From Planctomycetota bacterium (GTDB taxonomy: Bacteria > Planctomycetota > B15-G4 > SIAN01), in NCBI GenBank assembly GCA_016795285.1, contig JAEUIC010000018.1, positions 248,001 to 312,000 on the forward strand: a stretch of DNA of 64,000 bases, written 5' to 3'. Below, one piece after another: positions 9,401 through 17,310 of the stretch. How positions within the stretch are numbered: position 1 is the first letter of the stretch; each line of letters opens with the position of its first letter. Below the pieces are notes generated by a model, which was not told where the DNA came from, made no database searches, and saw only the letters and a list, made by a program, of their open reading frames with translations. Position numbers and translations under genes: made by a program.

Positions 9401-9892
9401 ACGCTGAGTGCGCTCAACTTCGTCGGAGTCGGCACGCCGACCATCGCAGCCGAGCACCTCGGCCGCTTCCCCGGCGGCGGCTCGAGCGTCGCCCAGTCGA
9501 ACTTCCTGCCGAGCGGTGCGCTGAGCCCCGACTACCAGCAGATCACCGTCAACTACACGGTGAAGGAGAACGGGACGACGATCAGCGCGAGCTACGTCGT
9601 GAACGCCGACGGCACCATCGATACCGGCGCTTCGAATCCGGACGCCGCGCCGTTCGACCTGCAGGTGAGCGTCGCCGATCCCGACCCGGCGACCGGCTTG
9701 GTCGACGACACCACCGCCACGGCGTTCGCCGATCCGACCGTGACCCCGATGTCGAGCTACGCCGGCCGGCAGTTCCTCCGGTTCAAGTTCGTGCTCGGCG
9801 ACGCCGTCACTCCGATCCTGATCGGTGGCGACTCCTACACGGACGTCCGCATCGATTCGATCGAGCTCAGCGTGAACAGCGTCAAGCCCTGA
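6413..9892 (+). CDS. Giant glycine-rich surface lipoprotein with Ig-like domains
   Basis: Predicted exported lipoprotein of 1159 residues. The signal peptide ends in a lipobox LLAAC with Cys28. Next comes a Gly tract and then two or more bacterial Ig-like (SbsA/Big_5-type) regions. These are recognisable from VFDFSEPLRG and IEITFDEPVIP, where such domains typically carry 'FSEP(L/V)' strands. The second half has glycine-rich, beta-helix-like repeats in the style of GGAGGAA, GGGGGGGG and SGGGGGAGGTIVLGAGG, ending in a GRIRLENAAGTL segment, as in large adhesins. A C-terminal globular part follows. A consensus promoter precedes it and a U-tract terminator follows, so it is a monocistronic, probably highly expressed cell-surface or envelope protein. 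The exact role (adhesin, matrix or wall-like coat) is not shown by the sequence. Confidence 0.8.
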   Translation: MNLTLSIRPRARWMAGFAGSSLALLAACGPGGGGGGALTIQSTIFGYDPFSGNFDAAGQQGEAPLIPLNMCVVFDFSEPLRGASATAQSIVVQELDTSVTPPAPGPLAAAEYIVSGNRLTICPLVTFTDTTAIYGWGDSSAIKTYQVLFQIPPSSPTLVSQGGRTLAAKDRGPYLFRTSTQIFDQKAGAPVPTMRLLDPDTGAALATTNVATSPVPNIEITFDEPVIPSTAVDPGGVGSSSNIHVELDTDGNVLTTGDRIIIPGTYTLTPSGTDAVVLFESFLKELPTDPTAGCIYVVTVDGTVQDLSGNSKVSVSSNPGANDVFTFTTAPGAATTPIDPIEELFDTQDQNDLTVTSAKWGTTFSGFLSPGIGGGTGVDGAFDPNNAGFQASPPSGITLSVPNKTVTMNTESLANPGTQRVYEFTSFRVPSGWTVGLTGAFPLSIQVSGNVNIIGTLNVSGAAGATMTGTVVAGGAGGAAKGGGAAGGRGGSPSDSAGTSNFFAGRGLVGKPTYPQLAFDASAATNQGVTGRSTALDTTAFTLEDSAFAALLDALTLTDLWIQPNIGADDYRFERFHPAFKVESISGGVVTVVSDPADANYRGELSQETDNDWLESDGSGGFRSPLLSELFDAYVIGDLAGLAGGQLFDLDLDGGVDDVVAQATAGTGSDPQSVMQSFLTLARSGGGGGGGGVTAGEAGDDDPTVANGAGAFGGTGTSGGAGGTAYPTATLLSRVDSDTLTLTTDLFDDGTGNPDPTYEGHLINPNISQGNVFVILSVDDVDQVTILPITTSSGATIDLSTTTMAPGSTVRVTPPYTAGGTGGGGAGMHCAGSSKTPFNHTGHPDLNDARNQNGASTTTDFYDDDGGFAPPNQVQDGLEDGSESIFALPRWIPGGGGGAGGSSVVIVAAGNIDIGAAGQILADGGAGGRSDLAGTTAASGGGGGAGGTIVLGAGGTLAAALGGRISAIGGAGGAAGFGIEGGAGGDGRIRLENAAGTLSALNFVGVGTPTIAAEHLGRFPGGGSSVAQSNFLPSGALSPDYQQITVNYTVKENGTTISASYVVNADGTIDTGASNPDAAPFDLQVSVADPDPATGLVDDTTATAFADPTVTPMSSYAGRQFLRFKFVLGDAVTPILIGGDSYTDVRIDSIELSVNSVKP

Positions 9893-9919
9893 TCGAAGTC
9901 CTCAGAGAGGCATCGTTCG

Positions 9920-9962
9920 CGGGGCGCGCGGGATCGATCGATCTCGCGCGCCTCGCTCTTTT
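9920..9962 (+). terminator. Intrinsic terminator with U-tract
   Basis: A 15-bp stem (9920-9934 with 9941-9955, two G.U wobbles) with a 6-nt loop, followed by CTCTTTT. It ends the lipoprotein transcript. Confidence 0.8.
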
Positions 9963-9985
9963 CCGGCGCGAGCGCGGAGCGCGCG

Positions 9986-11242
9986 ATGGTGGAAGTGGCG
10001 GTCGACGGCCTCTGGAGCGAAGGCGAGGTGCGCGGCGCGACGCTGCTGCGTTTCGCTCCGGATGGGGCGCTCGAGCGGCACCCGGCGCCGGCGGGCACGC
10101 CTGCCGCGGCGCGTTCGGCGCGGGGGCTCTTCGCGCTGCCGGGCTTCGTCGACGCGCACGTCCACCTCGAGCTCTCGTCGATGCACGGCGAAACGTTGCC
10201 GCACGGCAGCTTCTCGGAGTGGGTGGCCGCGCTCGTCGCACGGCAGCGCTCGCTCGGGCCCGACGAGCGCGCGGCAGCCGTGCGCTCGGGAGCCGACGAG
10301 CTGCTCTCCCGCGGCTGCGTCGCGATCGGCGACATCGACAGCCACGGCGAGACGCTCGCCGCGCTCTCCGGCTCGCCCCTTGAAGGGGTGGTCCATCGCG
10401 AGTGGCTCGGCGCGCCTTCCGCCGAGCGACTCGCCGAGTGCGAGCGAACCTTGGACGAGCAGCAGCGCGCACTCGCCTCGCTTCGCATTCCGCCGCGGCG
10501 GCGCGCCGGCCTCTCGCCGCACGCTCCCTACACGACCTCCCCCGAGCTCTACGCCACGCTCTTCGATTGGGTGCGCCGCTACGCCGTACCCGTCGCGAGC
10601 CACGTCGCCGAATCGCCGGAAGAGCTCCTGCTGCTCGCCGAGCAGCGCGGGCCGCTCGCCGAGTTCTTCGGCCGCATCGGCTTCGCGCCGCCGCGCTGGC
10701 CCGACGCGCGCGCGGGGCCGCTGCTGGCGCTCGACGCGCTCTCCCCGCCTCCGGGGTTCACCGTCATCCACGGCAACCAGCTCACGCCGGCCGAGATCGC
10801 GCGCTGCGCGGCTCGCCGCTGGCCGGTCGTCCACTGCCCGCGGAGCCACGCCTACTTCGGCTACTCGCGCAACCCCGCCCGCGAGCTGCTGGCGGCCGGC
10901 GTGACGGTCGCGCTCGGCACCGATTCGCGGGCCAGCAACTTCGGGCTCGATCTCCACGCGGAGCTCGCGACGTGGCGAGCCCGCGATCCGTCCCTCTCCG
11001 ACCAGCAACTGCTGGTGGCAGCGACGGCGGCCGGGAGGTGCGCGCTCGGATTGCCGCGCGCGGAGCTGCGCGCCGGCGATGCCGCCACGTTCCAGCTGGT
11101 CCGTGGTCGCGACGGGCCGCTGCGCACGCCCGACGAACTCCTGCCGGCGGTGGTGCGCGGGGGGACGGAGACGGTCGCCGTCTGGATCCGCGGCCAACTC
11201 GCGTGGTCGATGGAGCGCGGCGCGATTCCGCCCTCGTCCTGA
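9986..11242 (+). CDS. Amidohydrolase, aminodeoxyfutalosine-deaminase-like
   Basis: Metal-dependent hydrolase of the cytosine-deaminase/MtaD branch of the amidohydrolase superfamily, 418 residues. Metal and substrate motifs are in order: DAHVHLE (HxH), SPHAPYT, SHVAES (metal His), HGNQL, and GTDSRAS (catalytic Asp). The segment after HxH (LELSSMHGE followed by GSFSEWV) resembles the equivalent region of aminodeoxyfutalosine deaminases (MqnX) of the menaquinone futalosine pathway. I therefore infer deamination of 6-amino-6-deoxyfutalosine or a related adenosine compound. No other mqn gene is in the window, so a generic chlorohydrolase or guanine-deaminase-like role stays possible. The gene is preceded by the lipoprotein terminator and followed after 92 nt by a phosphoesterase. 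Confidence 0.72.
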   Translation: MVEVAVDGLWSEGEVRGATLLRFAPDGALERHPAPAGTPAAARSARGLFALPGFVDAHVHLELSSMHGETLPHGSFSEWVAALVARQRSLGPDERAAAVRSGADELLSRGCVAIGDIDSHGETLAALSGSPLEGVVHREWLGAPSAERLAECERTLDEQQRALASLRIPPRRRAGLSPHAPYTTSPELYATLFDWVRRYAVPVASHVAESPEELLLLAEQRGPLAEFFGRIGFAPPRWPDARAGPLLALDALSPPPGFTVIHGNQLTPAEIARCAARRWPVVHCPRSHAYFGYSRNPARELLAAGVTVALGTDSRASNFGLDLHAELATWRARDPSLSDQQLLVAATAAGRCALGLPRAELRAGDAATFQLVRGRDGPLRTPDELLPAVVRGGTETVAVWIRGQLAWSMERGAIPPSS

Positions 11243-11334
11243 GTGCGGGCGCCTCCCCGAAGCGTGGCTATCATCCCCCCGCATGCGGCTGCGCCACCCC
11301 GAGTGAGGTGGAGGTCGCGGGGAGCGATGAGGGA

Positions 11335-12099
11335 GTGGTGGCCGGGCCGATCGCGCTCATCTCCGACATCCATTCGAATCTCGAGGCGCTGAGCGCTGTC
11401 CTGAGGGACATCGACGCGCGCGGGATCGCCGAGATCTATTGCCTCGGGGACATCGTCGGATACGGCCCCGAGCCGGAGCCCGTGATCGACTTGGTGCGCA
11501 GCCGTTGCAGCCTCGTGCTGCGCGGCAACCACGACGACGCCGTCTTCGCCGGCGCCGAGGACTTCAATCCGATCGCCCGGCAGGCGCTCGAGACCAACCG
11601 CGAGCTGATCCGGCCCGGCATCTTCAAGCCGGCGGCCAAGCGCGCGCGCTGGGCGTTCCTCCAGGGGCTGAAGAGCCACGAGCAACGCGGCGACCTCCTC
11701 TTCGTGCACGGATCGCCGCGCGATCCCGTGCGCGAGTACGTCATGAAGACCGACGTCGTCTTCGCGCCGCAGAAGATGGAGGAGATCTTCCAGGGGATCC
11801 CGCGGCTCGGCTTCTTCGGCCACACGCATCAGCCGGGCGTCTTCATCGAGGGCGGCGGCCACAAGACGCCCGAGGAACTCGGCGGGCGCTACGAGTTCGG
11901 CGCCGCGAAGGCCTTCGTCAACGTCGGCTCGGTCGGCCAGCCGCGCGACGGCAACACGGCCGCCTGCTACGCGGTGCTCCATGACGCCCATGTCGAGTGG
12001 TGGCGCGTGCCGTACGACATCGCCACCGTGCAGGCGAAGATCCGCCGCACGCGCGGCATCGACGACCTCTGCGCCGAGCGGCTCGGCCTCGGTCGCTGA
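11335..12099 (+). CDS. Calcineurin-like metallophosphoesterase
   Basis: Two-metal phosphoesterase of the YfcE/MPP superfamily, 254 residues from the chosen GTG start. Metal ligands are visible in order: SDIHSN (D-x-H), GDIVGYGPEP, GNHDD, VHGSP and GHTHQP. The GTG at 11335 is preferred because a GGGAG element lies about 10 nt upstream and the D-x-H motif then falls about 10 residues in, as in the family. A GTG at 11308 in the same frame is an alternative. An ATG at 11283 is in another frame. The fold is clear, but the substrate cannot be told from the sequence (phosphodiester or nucleotide). A small GC palindrome (12103-12117) follows the stop. Confidence 0.85.
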   Translation: MVAGPIALISDIHSNLEALSAVLRDIDARGIAEIYCLGDIVGYGPEPEPVIDLVRSRCSLVLRGNHDDAVFAGAEDFNPIARQALETNRELIRPGIFKPAAKRARWAFLQGLKSHEQRGDLLFVHGSPRDPVREYVMKTDVVFAPQKMEEIFQGIPRLGFFGHTHQPGVFIEGGGHKTPEELGGRYEFGAAKAFVNVGSVGQPRDGNTAACYAVLHDAHVEWWRVPYDIATVQAKIRRTRGIDDLCAERLGLGR

Positions 12100-12171
12100 G
12101 CAGAGGCGCGGCGCCTCCTCGCCACCGCACTCGACCGTCTCGACCTCGTTCGGAGCGGTCGTCGCCGTCCG

Positions 12172-13707
12172 CTATTCGAGCCGCGTGACGCCGTCGCGGC
12201 CGGGCCACTTCGCGCCGGGCGCCCACCACGCGGGCACCTGGTCGAGCGTGTACATCCCGAGGTACGGGATCGCCTTCGTCCGATCGGGCGGACTGCCCGG
12301 CGCCTTCGCGACCATCCGGCCGGCGTACCAGGTGAGCTGGATCGGGTCGATCGGCGCCTCGAGCGGCACCAGCACGAGGGTGCACTCCGCCGGCACCTGC
12401 GCCGCCAGTTCGCGACCGAGCCGGTGGGCCGCCGGCCGTTCCGCGTCGATCGTCGAACGCGGCAGCGCCTGCGCGCCAGCGATCACGAAGGCGCCCGCGA
12501 CCATCGCGGCGAAGAGGGCGGCGACTCCCGCCAGCGCCTCGCGCGCGCGACCGCGCGGTGGAGTCGCGGCCGCGCTCCCGCCCGCCGGCGCTACTGCGGC
12601 TCGCGCGCCGAGCAGCGCCAGCGCCAGCAAGAGCGCGCTGCCGGCGAGCGGCAGCAGCCAGTAGAGCTGGAAGTAGGGGTGGTCCTGCGCGCGCAGCCGT
12701 GGCAGGAGCCCGGCACCGAGCGCGAGCAGCGTCGTGACGCGCACGAAGCGGCGCACGAGCGGGTCGCTGCCCGGCAGCAGCGCGCGCAGCACGCCGAACG
12801 CCAGCACGCCCTCCCCGAGCGGCGTCACCAGCGCGCGCAGGTGCCCTTCGACGCGTTGCAGGTAGTCGACGACGCTCATCCCGGCCGGCAGCGACCAGAC
12901 CAGTGCGACCTGCGCCAGCGGATCGCCCGCATCGCTGAAGCCGTGGCGCGACAACTGCCAGTGCTTCCACGCGAGCAGCGCGACCGTCCACGCCGCGCCG
13001 AAGAGCGGCCAGCCGAGGAGGCGCTTCCAGCCGCGCGGACCGGCGAGCAGCCGCTCGACGAAGAGCGCCGCCGGGGCGAGCACCGCGAGGAAGTCGCACG
13101 AGAGCGCGGCGAGCAGCGCCGCGCCGGCCACCACGCGCCGCCCGCGCGTGAGTGCCGGTTGCGACGCGAGCGCGAGGAAGAGGGCGCAACCGGCCATCGT
13201 CGGCACCGGGTAGTCGAGCTGGCTCGCCCAGTAGAGGCCGGCCGGCGTCGCCGCGACGACCACGACGGCGAACGCCGCCGCCCGGTCGCCACCGGCGACG
13301 AAGGCGAGTCGCGCCACCACCAGCAACGTCACCGTCGCGAAGAGGAGCGCGACGCCGCGCGCCACCGCCTCGCTGGTGCCGAGCCACTCGAAGGCGAGCG
13401 CCGTCGCCAGCGTCACGCCGGGTGGATGGTGGTCGTAATAGAAGAAGCGCTCGGGCGGGACGGTGGTGCGATTCATCAGCGGCCAGCCGCCGGTCGCGGC
13501 GAGCCCTTCGCGCCGCACGCTGTCGGCCAGCAGCGTGTGGAACGCGTCGCACGACCCCTTCAGGTCGTCGCCGAACGGCTCTGCCATCCCGAAGGACGAC
13601 GCCGTCGCGGTCGCTTCGGGCGCCCCGACGTAGACCGGTCGCACCCACGCGCGAGCGAGCAGCGCGAGCAGGAGCACGACGAGCGTGGCGAGCGGCAGGC
13701 GCTGCAT
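12172..13707 (-). CDS. GT39-like polytopic membrane glycosyltransferase
   Basis: A 511-residue integral membrane protein with about ten to twelve hydrophobic helices. It has the GT39/ArnT-type layout of a first helix (LATLVVLLLALLARAWV) followed by a loop with YYDHHPPGVTL, equivalent to the D-x-HPP motif of polyprenyl-phosphate-dependent glycosyltransferases. Members move a sugar from a lipid carrier to protein or lipid A on the outer side of the inner membrane. The C-terminal soluble part contains CTLVLVPLEAPIDP. It is divergently transcribed from cutA, and the two starts are only 24 nt apart. A minus-strand -10 (TATACT) lies 7 nt before its ATG, implying an almost leaderless mRNA. The acceptor is unknown. 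Confidence 0.78.
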   Translation of the reverse strand: MQRLPLATLVVLLLALLARAWVRPVYVGAPEATATASSFGMAEPFGDDLKGSCDAFHTLLADSVRREGLAATGGWPLMNRTTVPPERFFYYDHHPPGVTLATALAFEWLGTSEAVARGVALLFATVTLLVVARLAFVAGGDRAAAFAVVVVAATPAGLYWASQLDYPVPTMAGCALFLALASQPALTRGRRVVAGAALLAALSCDFLAVLAPAALFVERLLAGPRGWKRLLGWPLFGAAWTVALLAWKHWQLSRHGFSDAGDPLAQVALVWSLPAGMSVVDYLQRVEGHLRALVTPLGEGVLAFGVLRALLPGSDPLVRRFVRVTTLLALGAGLLPRLRAQDHPYFQLYWLLPLAGSALLLALALLGARAAVAPAGGSAAATPPRGRAREALAGVAALFAAMVAGAFVIAGAQALPRSTIDAERPAAHRLGRELAAQVPAECTLVLVPLEAPIDPIQLTWYAGRMVAKAPGSPPDRTKAIPYLGMYTLDQVPAWWAPGAKWPGRDGVTRLE

Positions 13708-13714
13708 GGCCGGG

Positions 13715-13722
13715 AGTATAGT
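13715..13722. promoter_or_regulatory. Overlapping divergent -10 elements
   Basis: One 8-bp sequence, AGTATAGT, provides TATAGT on the plus strand (13717-13722, ATG at 13732) and TATACT on the minus strand (13720-13715, ATG at 13707). Start points 7 nt downstream would leave leaders of only a few bases on both sides. No good -35 is visible for either direction. Confidence 0.6.
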
Positions 13723-13731
13723 CCGCCGCCC

Positions 13732-14067
13732 ATGAGCGAACCGGTGCCCGGCTCCGTGCTCGTCGTCCTGATCACCGTGCCCGACGCCGCTTGCGCCGAG
13801 CGCGTGGCGACGGCGCTGGTCGAGGAGCGCCTCGCGGCGTGCGTCGGCCGGCTCGGGCCGCTCGAGTCGCTGTTCCGCTGGAAGGGGGCGCTCGAGCGTG
13901 CGCCGGAGCTGCTGCTGATCGCGAAGACGACGGCGGCGCGGTTCGCGGCGCTCGCGGCACGCGTGAAGGCGCTCCATCCCTACGAGGTGCCGGAGATCGT
14001 CGCGCTGCCGGTGGCGGCCGGCTTCGCGCCCTACCTCGACTGGGTCGCTGCCGAGACGGCGCCGTGA
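13732..14067 (+). CDS. cutA: CutA family protein
   Basis: CutA is a small, very stable trimeric protein with a ferredoxin-like fold, named for divalent-cation tolerance; its biochemical role is still debated. The 111-residue product shows the family pattern: VLITVPDAACAERVATALVEERLAACV, with the conserved Cys, then a W (FRWKG), ELLLIAKTT, and HPYEVPEIVALPV near the C-terminus. The ATG lies 9 nt after a TATAGT -10 element, with no ribosome-binding site, so translation is probably leaderless. It overlaps the downstream transporter gene by 4 nt (GTGA), an operon sign. Confidence 0.93.
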   Translation: MSEPVPGSVLVVLITVPDAACAERVATALVEERLAACVGRLGPLESLFRWKGALERAPELLLIAKTTAARFAALAARVKALHPYEVPEIVALPVAAGFAPYLDWVAAETAP

Positions 14068-15605
14068 GCGACGCGCCGCACGGCGACGGCGGAGCGCGGC
14101 CGCTCGCCGTCGCAGCCGGTCCGCTCGCCTGCTTCGCGCTGCTCCTCTGGCAGCCGGGCGGCCTCTCCGGTCCGCCGCTCCAGACGCTGGCGATCACCGC
14201 GTGGGTCGCGCTGTGGTGGATCACCGAGGCGCTGCCGATCGCAGTCACCTCGCTGCTGCCGCTGGTCCTGCTGCCGCTCTTCGGGCTGAAGGGGGCCGGC
14301 GACGTCGCGCGCCTCTACATGGAGGACCTGCTGATCCTCCTGCTCGGCGGCTTCCTGCTCGCGCTCGCGCTCGAGCGGTGGGGGCTCCATCGCCGACTCG
14401 CGCTCTTCGTGCTCGGCGTGCTCGGCGGGGCGCCGCGGCGCCTCGTGGTCGGCTGCGCGCTCGCTTCGGCGCTGGTCTCGATGTGGATCAGCAACAGCGG
14501 CACGACGTTGGTCCTGCTGCCGATCGCGCTGGCGGTCGGGCGGCGCCTCGCGCGCGAGCTGCCGGCCGAGACGGGCGCGCGCGTCGAGCGGGCGCTGCTG
14601 CTCGCCATCGCCTACGGCGCCACCGCCGGCGGGCTCGGCACCTATGTCGGCACGCCCCCGAACCTCGTCTTCCGCGAGCGCTACGTCCGCGACTTCGGTG
14701 CCGGCACGCCCGGCGGCCCGCCGGAGATCAGCTTCCTCGAGTGGATGGTCGCCTTCGCACCGCTCGCGCTGCTGCTCACGCTCGTGATCGGCGTCGTGCT
14801 GGCGTGGCGGCTGCCGAAGGTCGACGGCGGCGCGACGCGGGCGGCGGTGCGCGCCGAAGCCGCCGAGCTGCCGCGCTGGTCGCTCGGCGAGCTGCTGGTG
14901 ACGTTGCTGTTCTGCGCCGCGGCGCTGCTCTGGATCACGCGCGAGCCGTTCGACGTCGGCGGTCGGAGCTGGTTCGGCTGGGGGCGGCTCCACTGGCCGA
15001 AGGGGTGGGTGAGCGACGGCACGGTCGCGATGGCGCTGACGCTGCTCTGCTTCGTGATCCGCGTGAAGCCGGCGCCCGGCATGGCGGCGCCGCGCCACGG
15101 CGGCCGCGTCGCGCTGCTCGACTGGAGCGAGGCGGAGAGCAAGATGCCGTGGGGGATCCTGCTGCTCTTCGGCGGCGGCTTCGCGCTCGGCGACGCGTTC
15201 CAGAGCAGCGGGTTGAGCAAGCTGCTCGGCGAGGAGCTCGCCCGTTCCCTCACCGGCGCGCCCACCTTCCTCGTCGTCTTGACCACCTGCCTCTTCGTGA
15301 TCCTCGTCTCCGAGTTCATGAACAACACCGCGTGCGCGCAGGTCCTGCTGCCGATCCTCTCGGCGGTGGCGCCGCTGCTCGGCATGCCGCCGGTGCTGCT
15401 GCTGGTGCCGGCGACGCTGGCGGCGAGTTGCGGTTTCATGATGCCGGCCGGCACCGCGCCGAACGCGATCGTCTTCGCCACGCGCAAGCTCCGGGTCGGC
15501 GAGATGGCGAAGGTCGGCCTCCTGCTCGACCTGCTGAGCGCGCTGCTCGTCTCCGCGTGGGTGGTCTGGGTGGCGCCGCTGCTCGGGTTGCCGCTCGGGC
15601 GGTGA
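14064..15605 (+). CDS. DASS/SLC13 family anion:sodium symporter
   Basis: A 513-residue transporter of the divalent anion:Na+ symporter family (dicarboxylates, citrate or sulfate). Hydrophobic helices run throughout. The two SNT-type substrate/sodium sites are visible: WISNSGTT at about residues 137-144 and EFMNNTA, followed by PAGTAPNAIVF, near residues 415-475. WITEALPIAVTSLLPLVLLP near residue 52 is a family hallmark. The GTG start overlaps the cutA stop (GTGA), giving MSDAPHGDGG and a first helix at about residue 15. The substrate cannot be read from the sequence. It converges on the ComM-like gene, with a hairpin between them. Confidence 0.88.
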   Translation: MSDAPHGDGGARPLAVAAGPLACFALLLWQPGGLSGPPLQTLAITAWVALWWITEALPIAVTSLLPLVLLPLFGLKGAGDVARLYMEDLLILLLGGFLLALALERWGLHRRLALFVLGVLGGAPRRLVVGCALASALVSMWISNSGTTLVLLPIALAVGRRLARELPAETGARVERALLLAIAYGATAGGLGTYVGTPPNLVFRERYVRDFGAGTPGGPPEISFLEWMVAFAPLALLLTLVIGVVLAWRLPKVDGGATRAAVRAEAAELPRWSLGELLVTLLFCAAALLWITREPFDVGGRSWFGWGRLHWPKGWVSDGTVAMALTLLCFVIRVKPAPGMAAPRHGGRVALLDWSEAESKMPWGILLLFGGGFALGDAFQSSGLSKLLGEELARSLTGAPTFLVVLTTCLFVILVSEFMNNTACAQVLLPILSAVAPLLGMPPVLLLVPATLAASCGFMMPAGTAPNAIVFATRKLRVGEMAKVGLLLDLLSALLVSAWVVWVAPLLGLPLGR

Positions 15606-15632
15606 CCCGCGCGGTGCAACCTTGCCGCTCGG

Positions 15633-15666
15633 CGGGCGCCGCGCCGATCGGCCACCGCGGCGCCCG
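15633..15666. terminator. Hairpin between convergent genes
   Basis: Perfect 11-bp stem (15633-15643 with 15656-15666) with a 12-nt loop, placed between the transporter stop (15605) and the stop of the minus-strand gene (15670). There is no U-tract. Confidence 0.55.
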
Positions 15667-15669
15667 CGG

Positions 15670-17232
15670 TCAGCTGCGCGGATCGCGGCCGCCGTCGGTC
15701 CGCTCCGGCTCGCGCCAGGCGAGCGCGCGCACGAGGTGCAGCCGGCCGACCTGCTCCGCCTCGTCGAGGTCGGCGAGCGTCCGCGCCACGCGCAGCAGCC
15801 GATGGTGGGCGCGCAGCGAGAGGCGCAGCCGGTCGACCGTCGTCGCGAGCCAGTCGCGCGACGTCGCGTCGAGCCCGATCGTGCGCGCGATCGCCGCGGC
15901 CGGCAGCGCGCCGTTCAGCACTCCGCCGTTGCGGGCGCGTGCGCGCGCTTGCGCGGCGGCGATGCGGGCGCGGGCGACCTCGCGGCGCAGCGCGGCGGGC
16001 GACGGCGTGCGCTTCTGCGCCGGGACGAACGGGACGCGCACCGAGAGGTCGATGCGATCGAGGATCGCCGCGCTGACCTTCGCGCGGTGGCGCTCGATCA
16101 TCGCGGGCGAGCAGGAGCAGGCGCTGTGCGGCTCGCCGGCGTTGCCGCACGGGCAGGGGTTCATCGCCGCGACCAGCTGGAAGCGGGTCGGGAAGCGCTG
16201 CGTCCGGCCGGCGCGCGCCAGCGCGATCACCCCCTCCTCGAGCGGCGCGCGCAGCAGGTCGATCGCCTCGCGGCGGAAGTGGGGGAGTTCGTCGAGGAAG
16301 AGGACGCCGTGGTGCGCGAGCGTGAGTTCGCCCGGCCGCGGCGGGACGCCGCCGCCGGCGAGGCCGGCCACCGTCACCGAGGCGTGCGGCGCGCGCAGCG
16401 GCGGACAGAGCGGCGCGGCGCGCGCCGGCAACCCGGCCGCCGAGTGGATGCAGGAGACCTCGAGCGCCGCCGCCTCGTCGAGCTCGGGCAGCAGCGTCGG
16501 CAGCGCGCGCGCCAGCATGCTCTTGCCGCTGCCGGGCGGTCCCGAGAGGAGCAGGTGGTGGCCGCCCGCGGCCGCCGCCAACACCACCCCCTTCGCCTCG
16601 TCCTGACCGACGATCGCATCGAAGAGCTCGCCGTCGCGATCGTTCGCGCGCGCCAGCTCGGGCAGCGGCGACCTGCGCCATTCCGACTCGCCGCGGAGCA
16701 GCCGCACCACGTCGCGCAGCGTCTCGAGCCCGACCACGTCGAGCCCCCGCACCAACGCCAGGTCGGCGAGCGACCCGTTCGGCACCACGAGGCGGCGCCC
16801 CTGCGAGCGGGCGAGCAGGCCGATCGCCACCGCGCCGCGCACCGGCCGCAGCCGCCCGTCGAGCGCGAGCTCGCCGAAGAGGAGCGGCTCCTCGAGCGAC
16901 TCGAGCGGCAGCTGCCCGCTCGCGGCGAGGATCGCGCAGGCGATCGGCAGGTCGAGGCCGGGCCCGACCTTGCGCGTCTCGGCGGGCGCCAAGTTCACCA
17001 GCAGCGAGCGATCGGGGAACGACAGCCCGCTCGCTTCGGTGGCGGCGCTCACCCGTTCGCGGCTCTCGCGCAGCGCGGTGTCGGGCAGGCCGATGATCTT
17101 CACCACGCCGAGCAGCCCGCGCAGCAGGCGCACTTCCACCTCGACCGGCACGGCGGCGAGGTCGGCCAGCGTGGCGCCGCGCGCGCGCGCCAGCGCCTCC
17201 ACGAGATCGGGATCGATCGGTTCGACGTCCAT
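15670..17232 (-). CDS. comM: YifB/ComM-family Mg-chelatase-like AAA+ ATPase
   Basis: Cytoplasmic AAA+ protein of 520 residues. ComM is a helicase that promotes branch migration during natural transformation, and this family is very widespread. It has the N-terminal ChlI/Lon-protease-like fold domain (residues about 1-190, with VEVRLLRGLLGVVKIIGLPD), then the Mg-chelatase AAA+ core with Walker A GPPGSGKSMLA near residue 230. Walker B GVLFLDELPHF follows, as does a Cys-rich CPCGNAGEPHSACSCS insertion typical of the family. The C-terminal helical domain is RAHHRLLRVARTLADL. The nearby comEC (same strand, 1.3 kb upstream) supports a DNA-uptake role. Confidence 0.9.
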   Translation of the reverse strand: MDVEPIDPDLVEALARARGATLADLAAVPVEVEVRLLRGLLGVVKIIGLPDTALRESRERVSAATEASGLSFPDRSLLVNLAPAETRKVGPGLDLPIACAILAASGQLPLESLEEPLLFGELALDGRLRPVRGAVAIGLLARSQGRRLVVPNGSLADLALVRGLDVVGLETLRDVVRLLRGESEWRRSPLPELARANDRDGELFDAIVGQDEAKGVVLAAAAGGHHLLLSGPPGSGKSMLARALPTLLPELDEAAALEVSCIHSAAGLPARAAPLCPPLRAPHASVTVAGLAGGGVPPRPGELTLAHHGVLFLDELPHFRREAIDLLRAPLEEGVIALARAGRTQRFPTRFQLVAAMNPCPCGNAGEPHSACSCSPAMIERHRAKVSAAILDRIDLSVRVPFVPAQKRTPSPAALRREVARARIAAAQARARARNGGVLNGALPAAAIARTIGLDATSRDWLATTVDRLRLSLRAHHRLLRVARTLADLDEAEQVGRLHLVRALAWREPERTDGGRDPRS

Positions 17233-17310
17233 GCCGACCCAGACGTCGCTCGCGTCGGCTGGTGACGGCGGAAATCGGCGCGTCGCGCTGGCGGGCGCGC
17301 GCGCTTCGGA

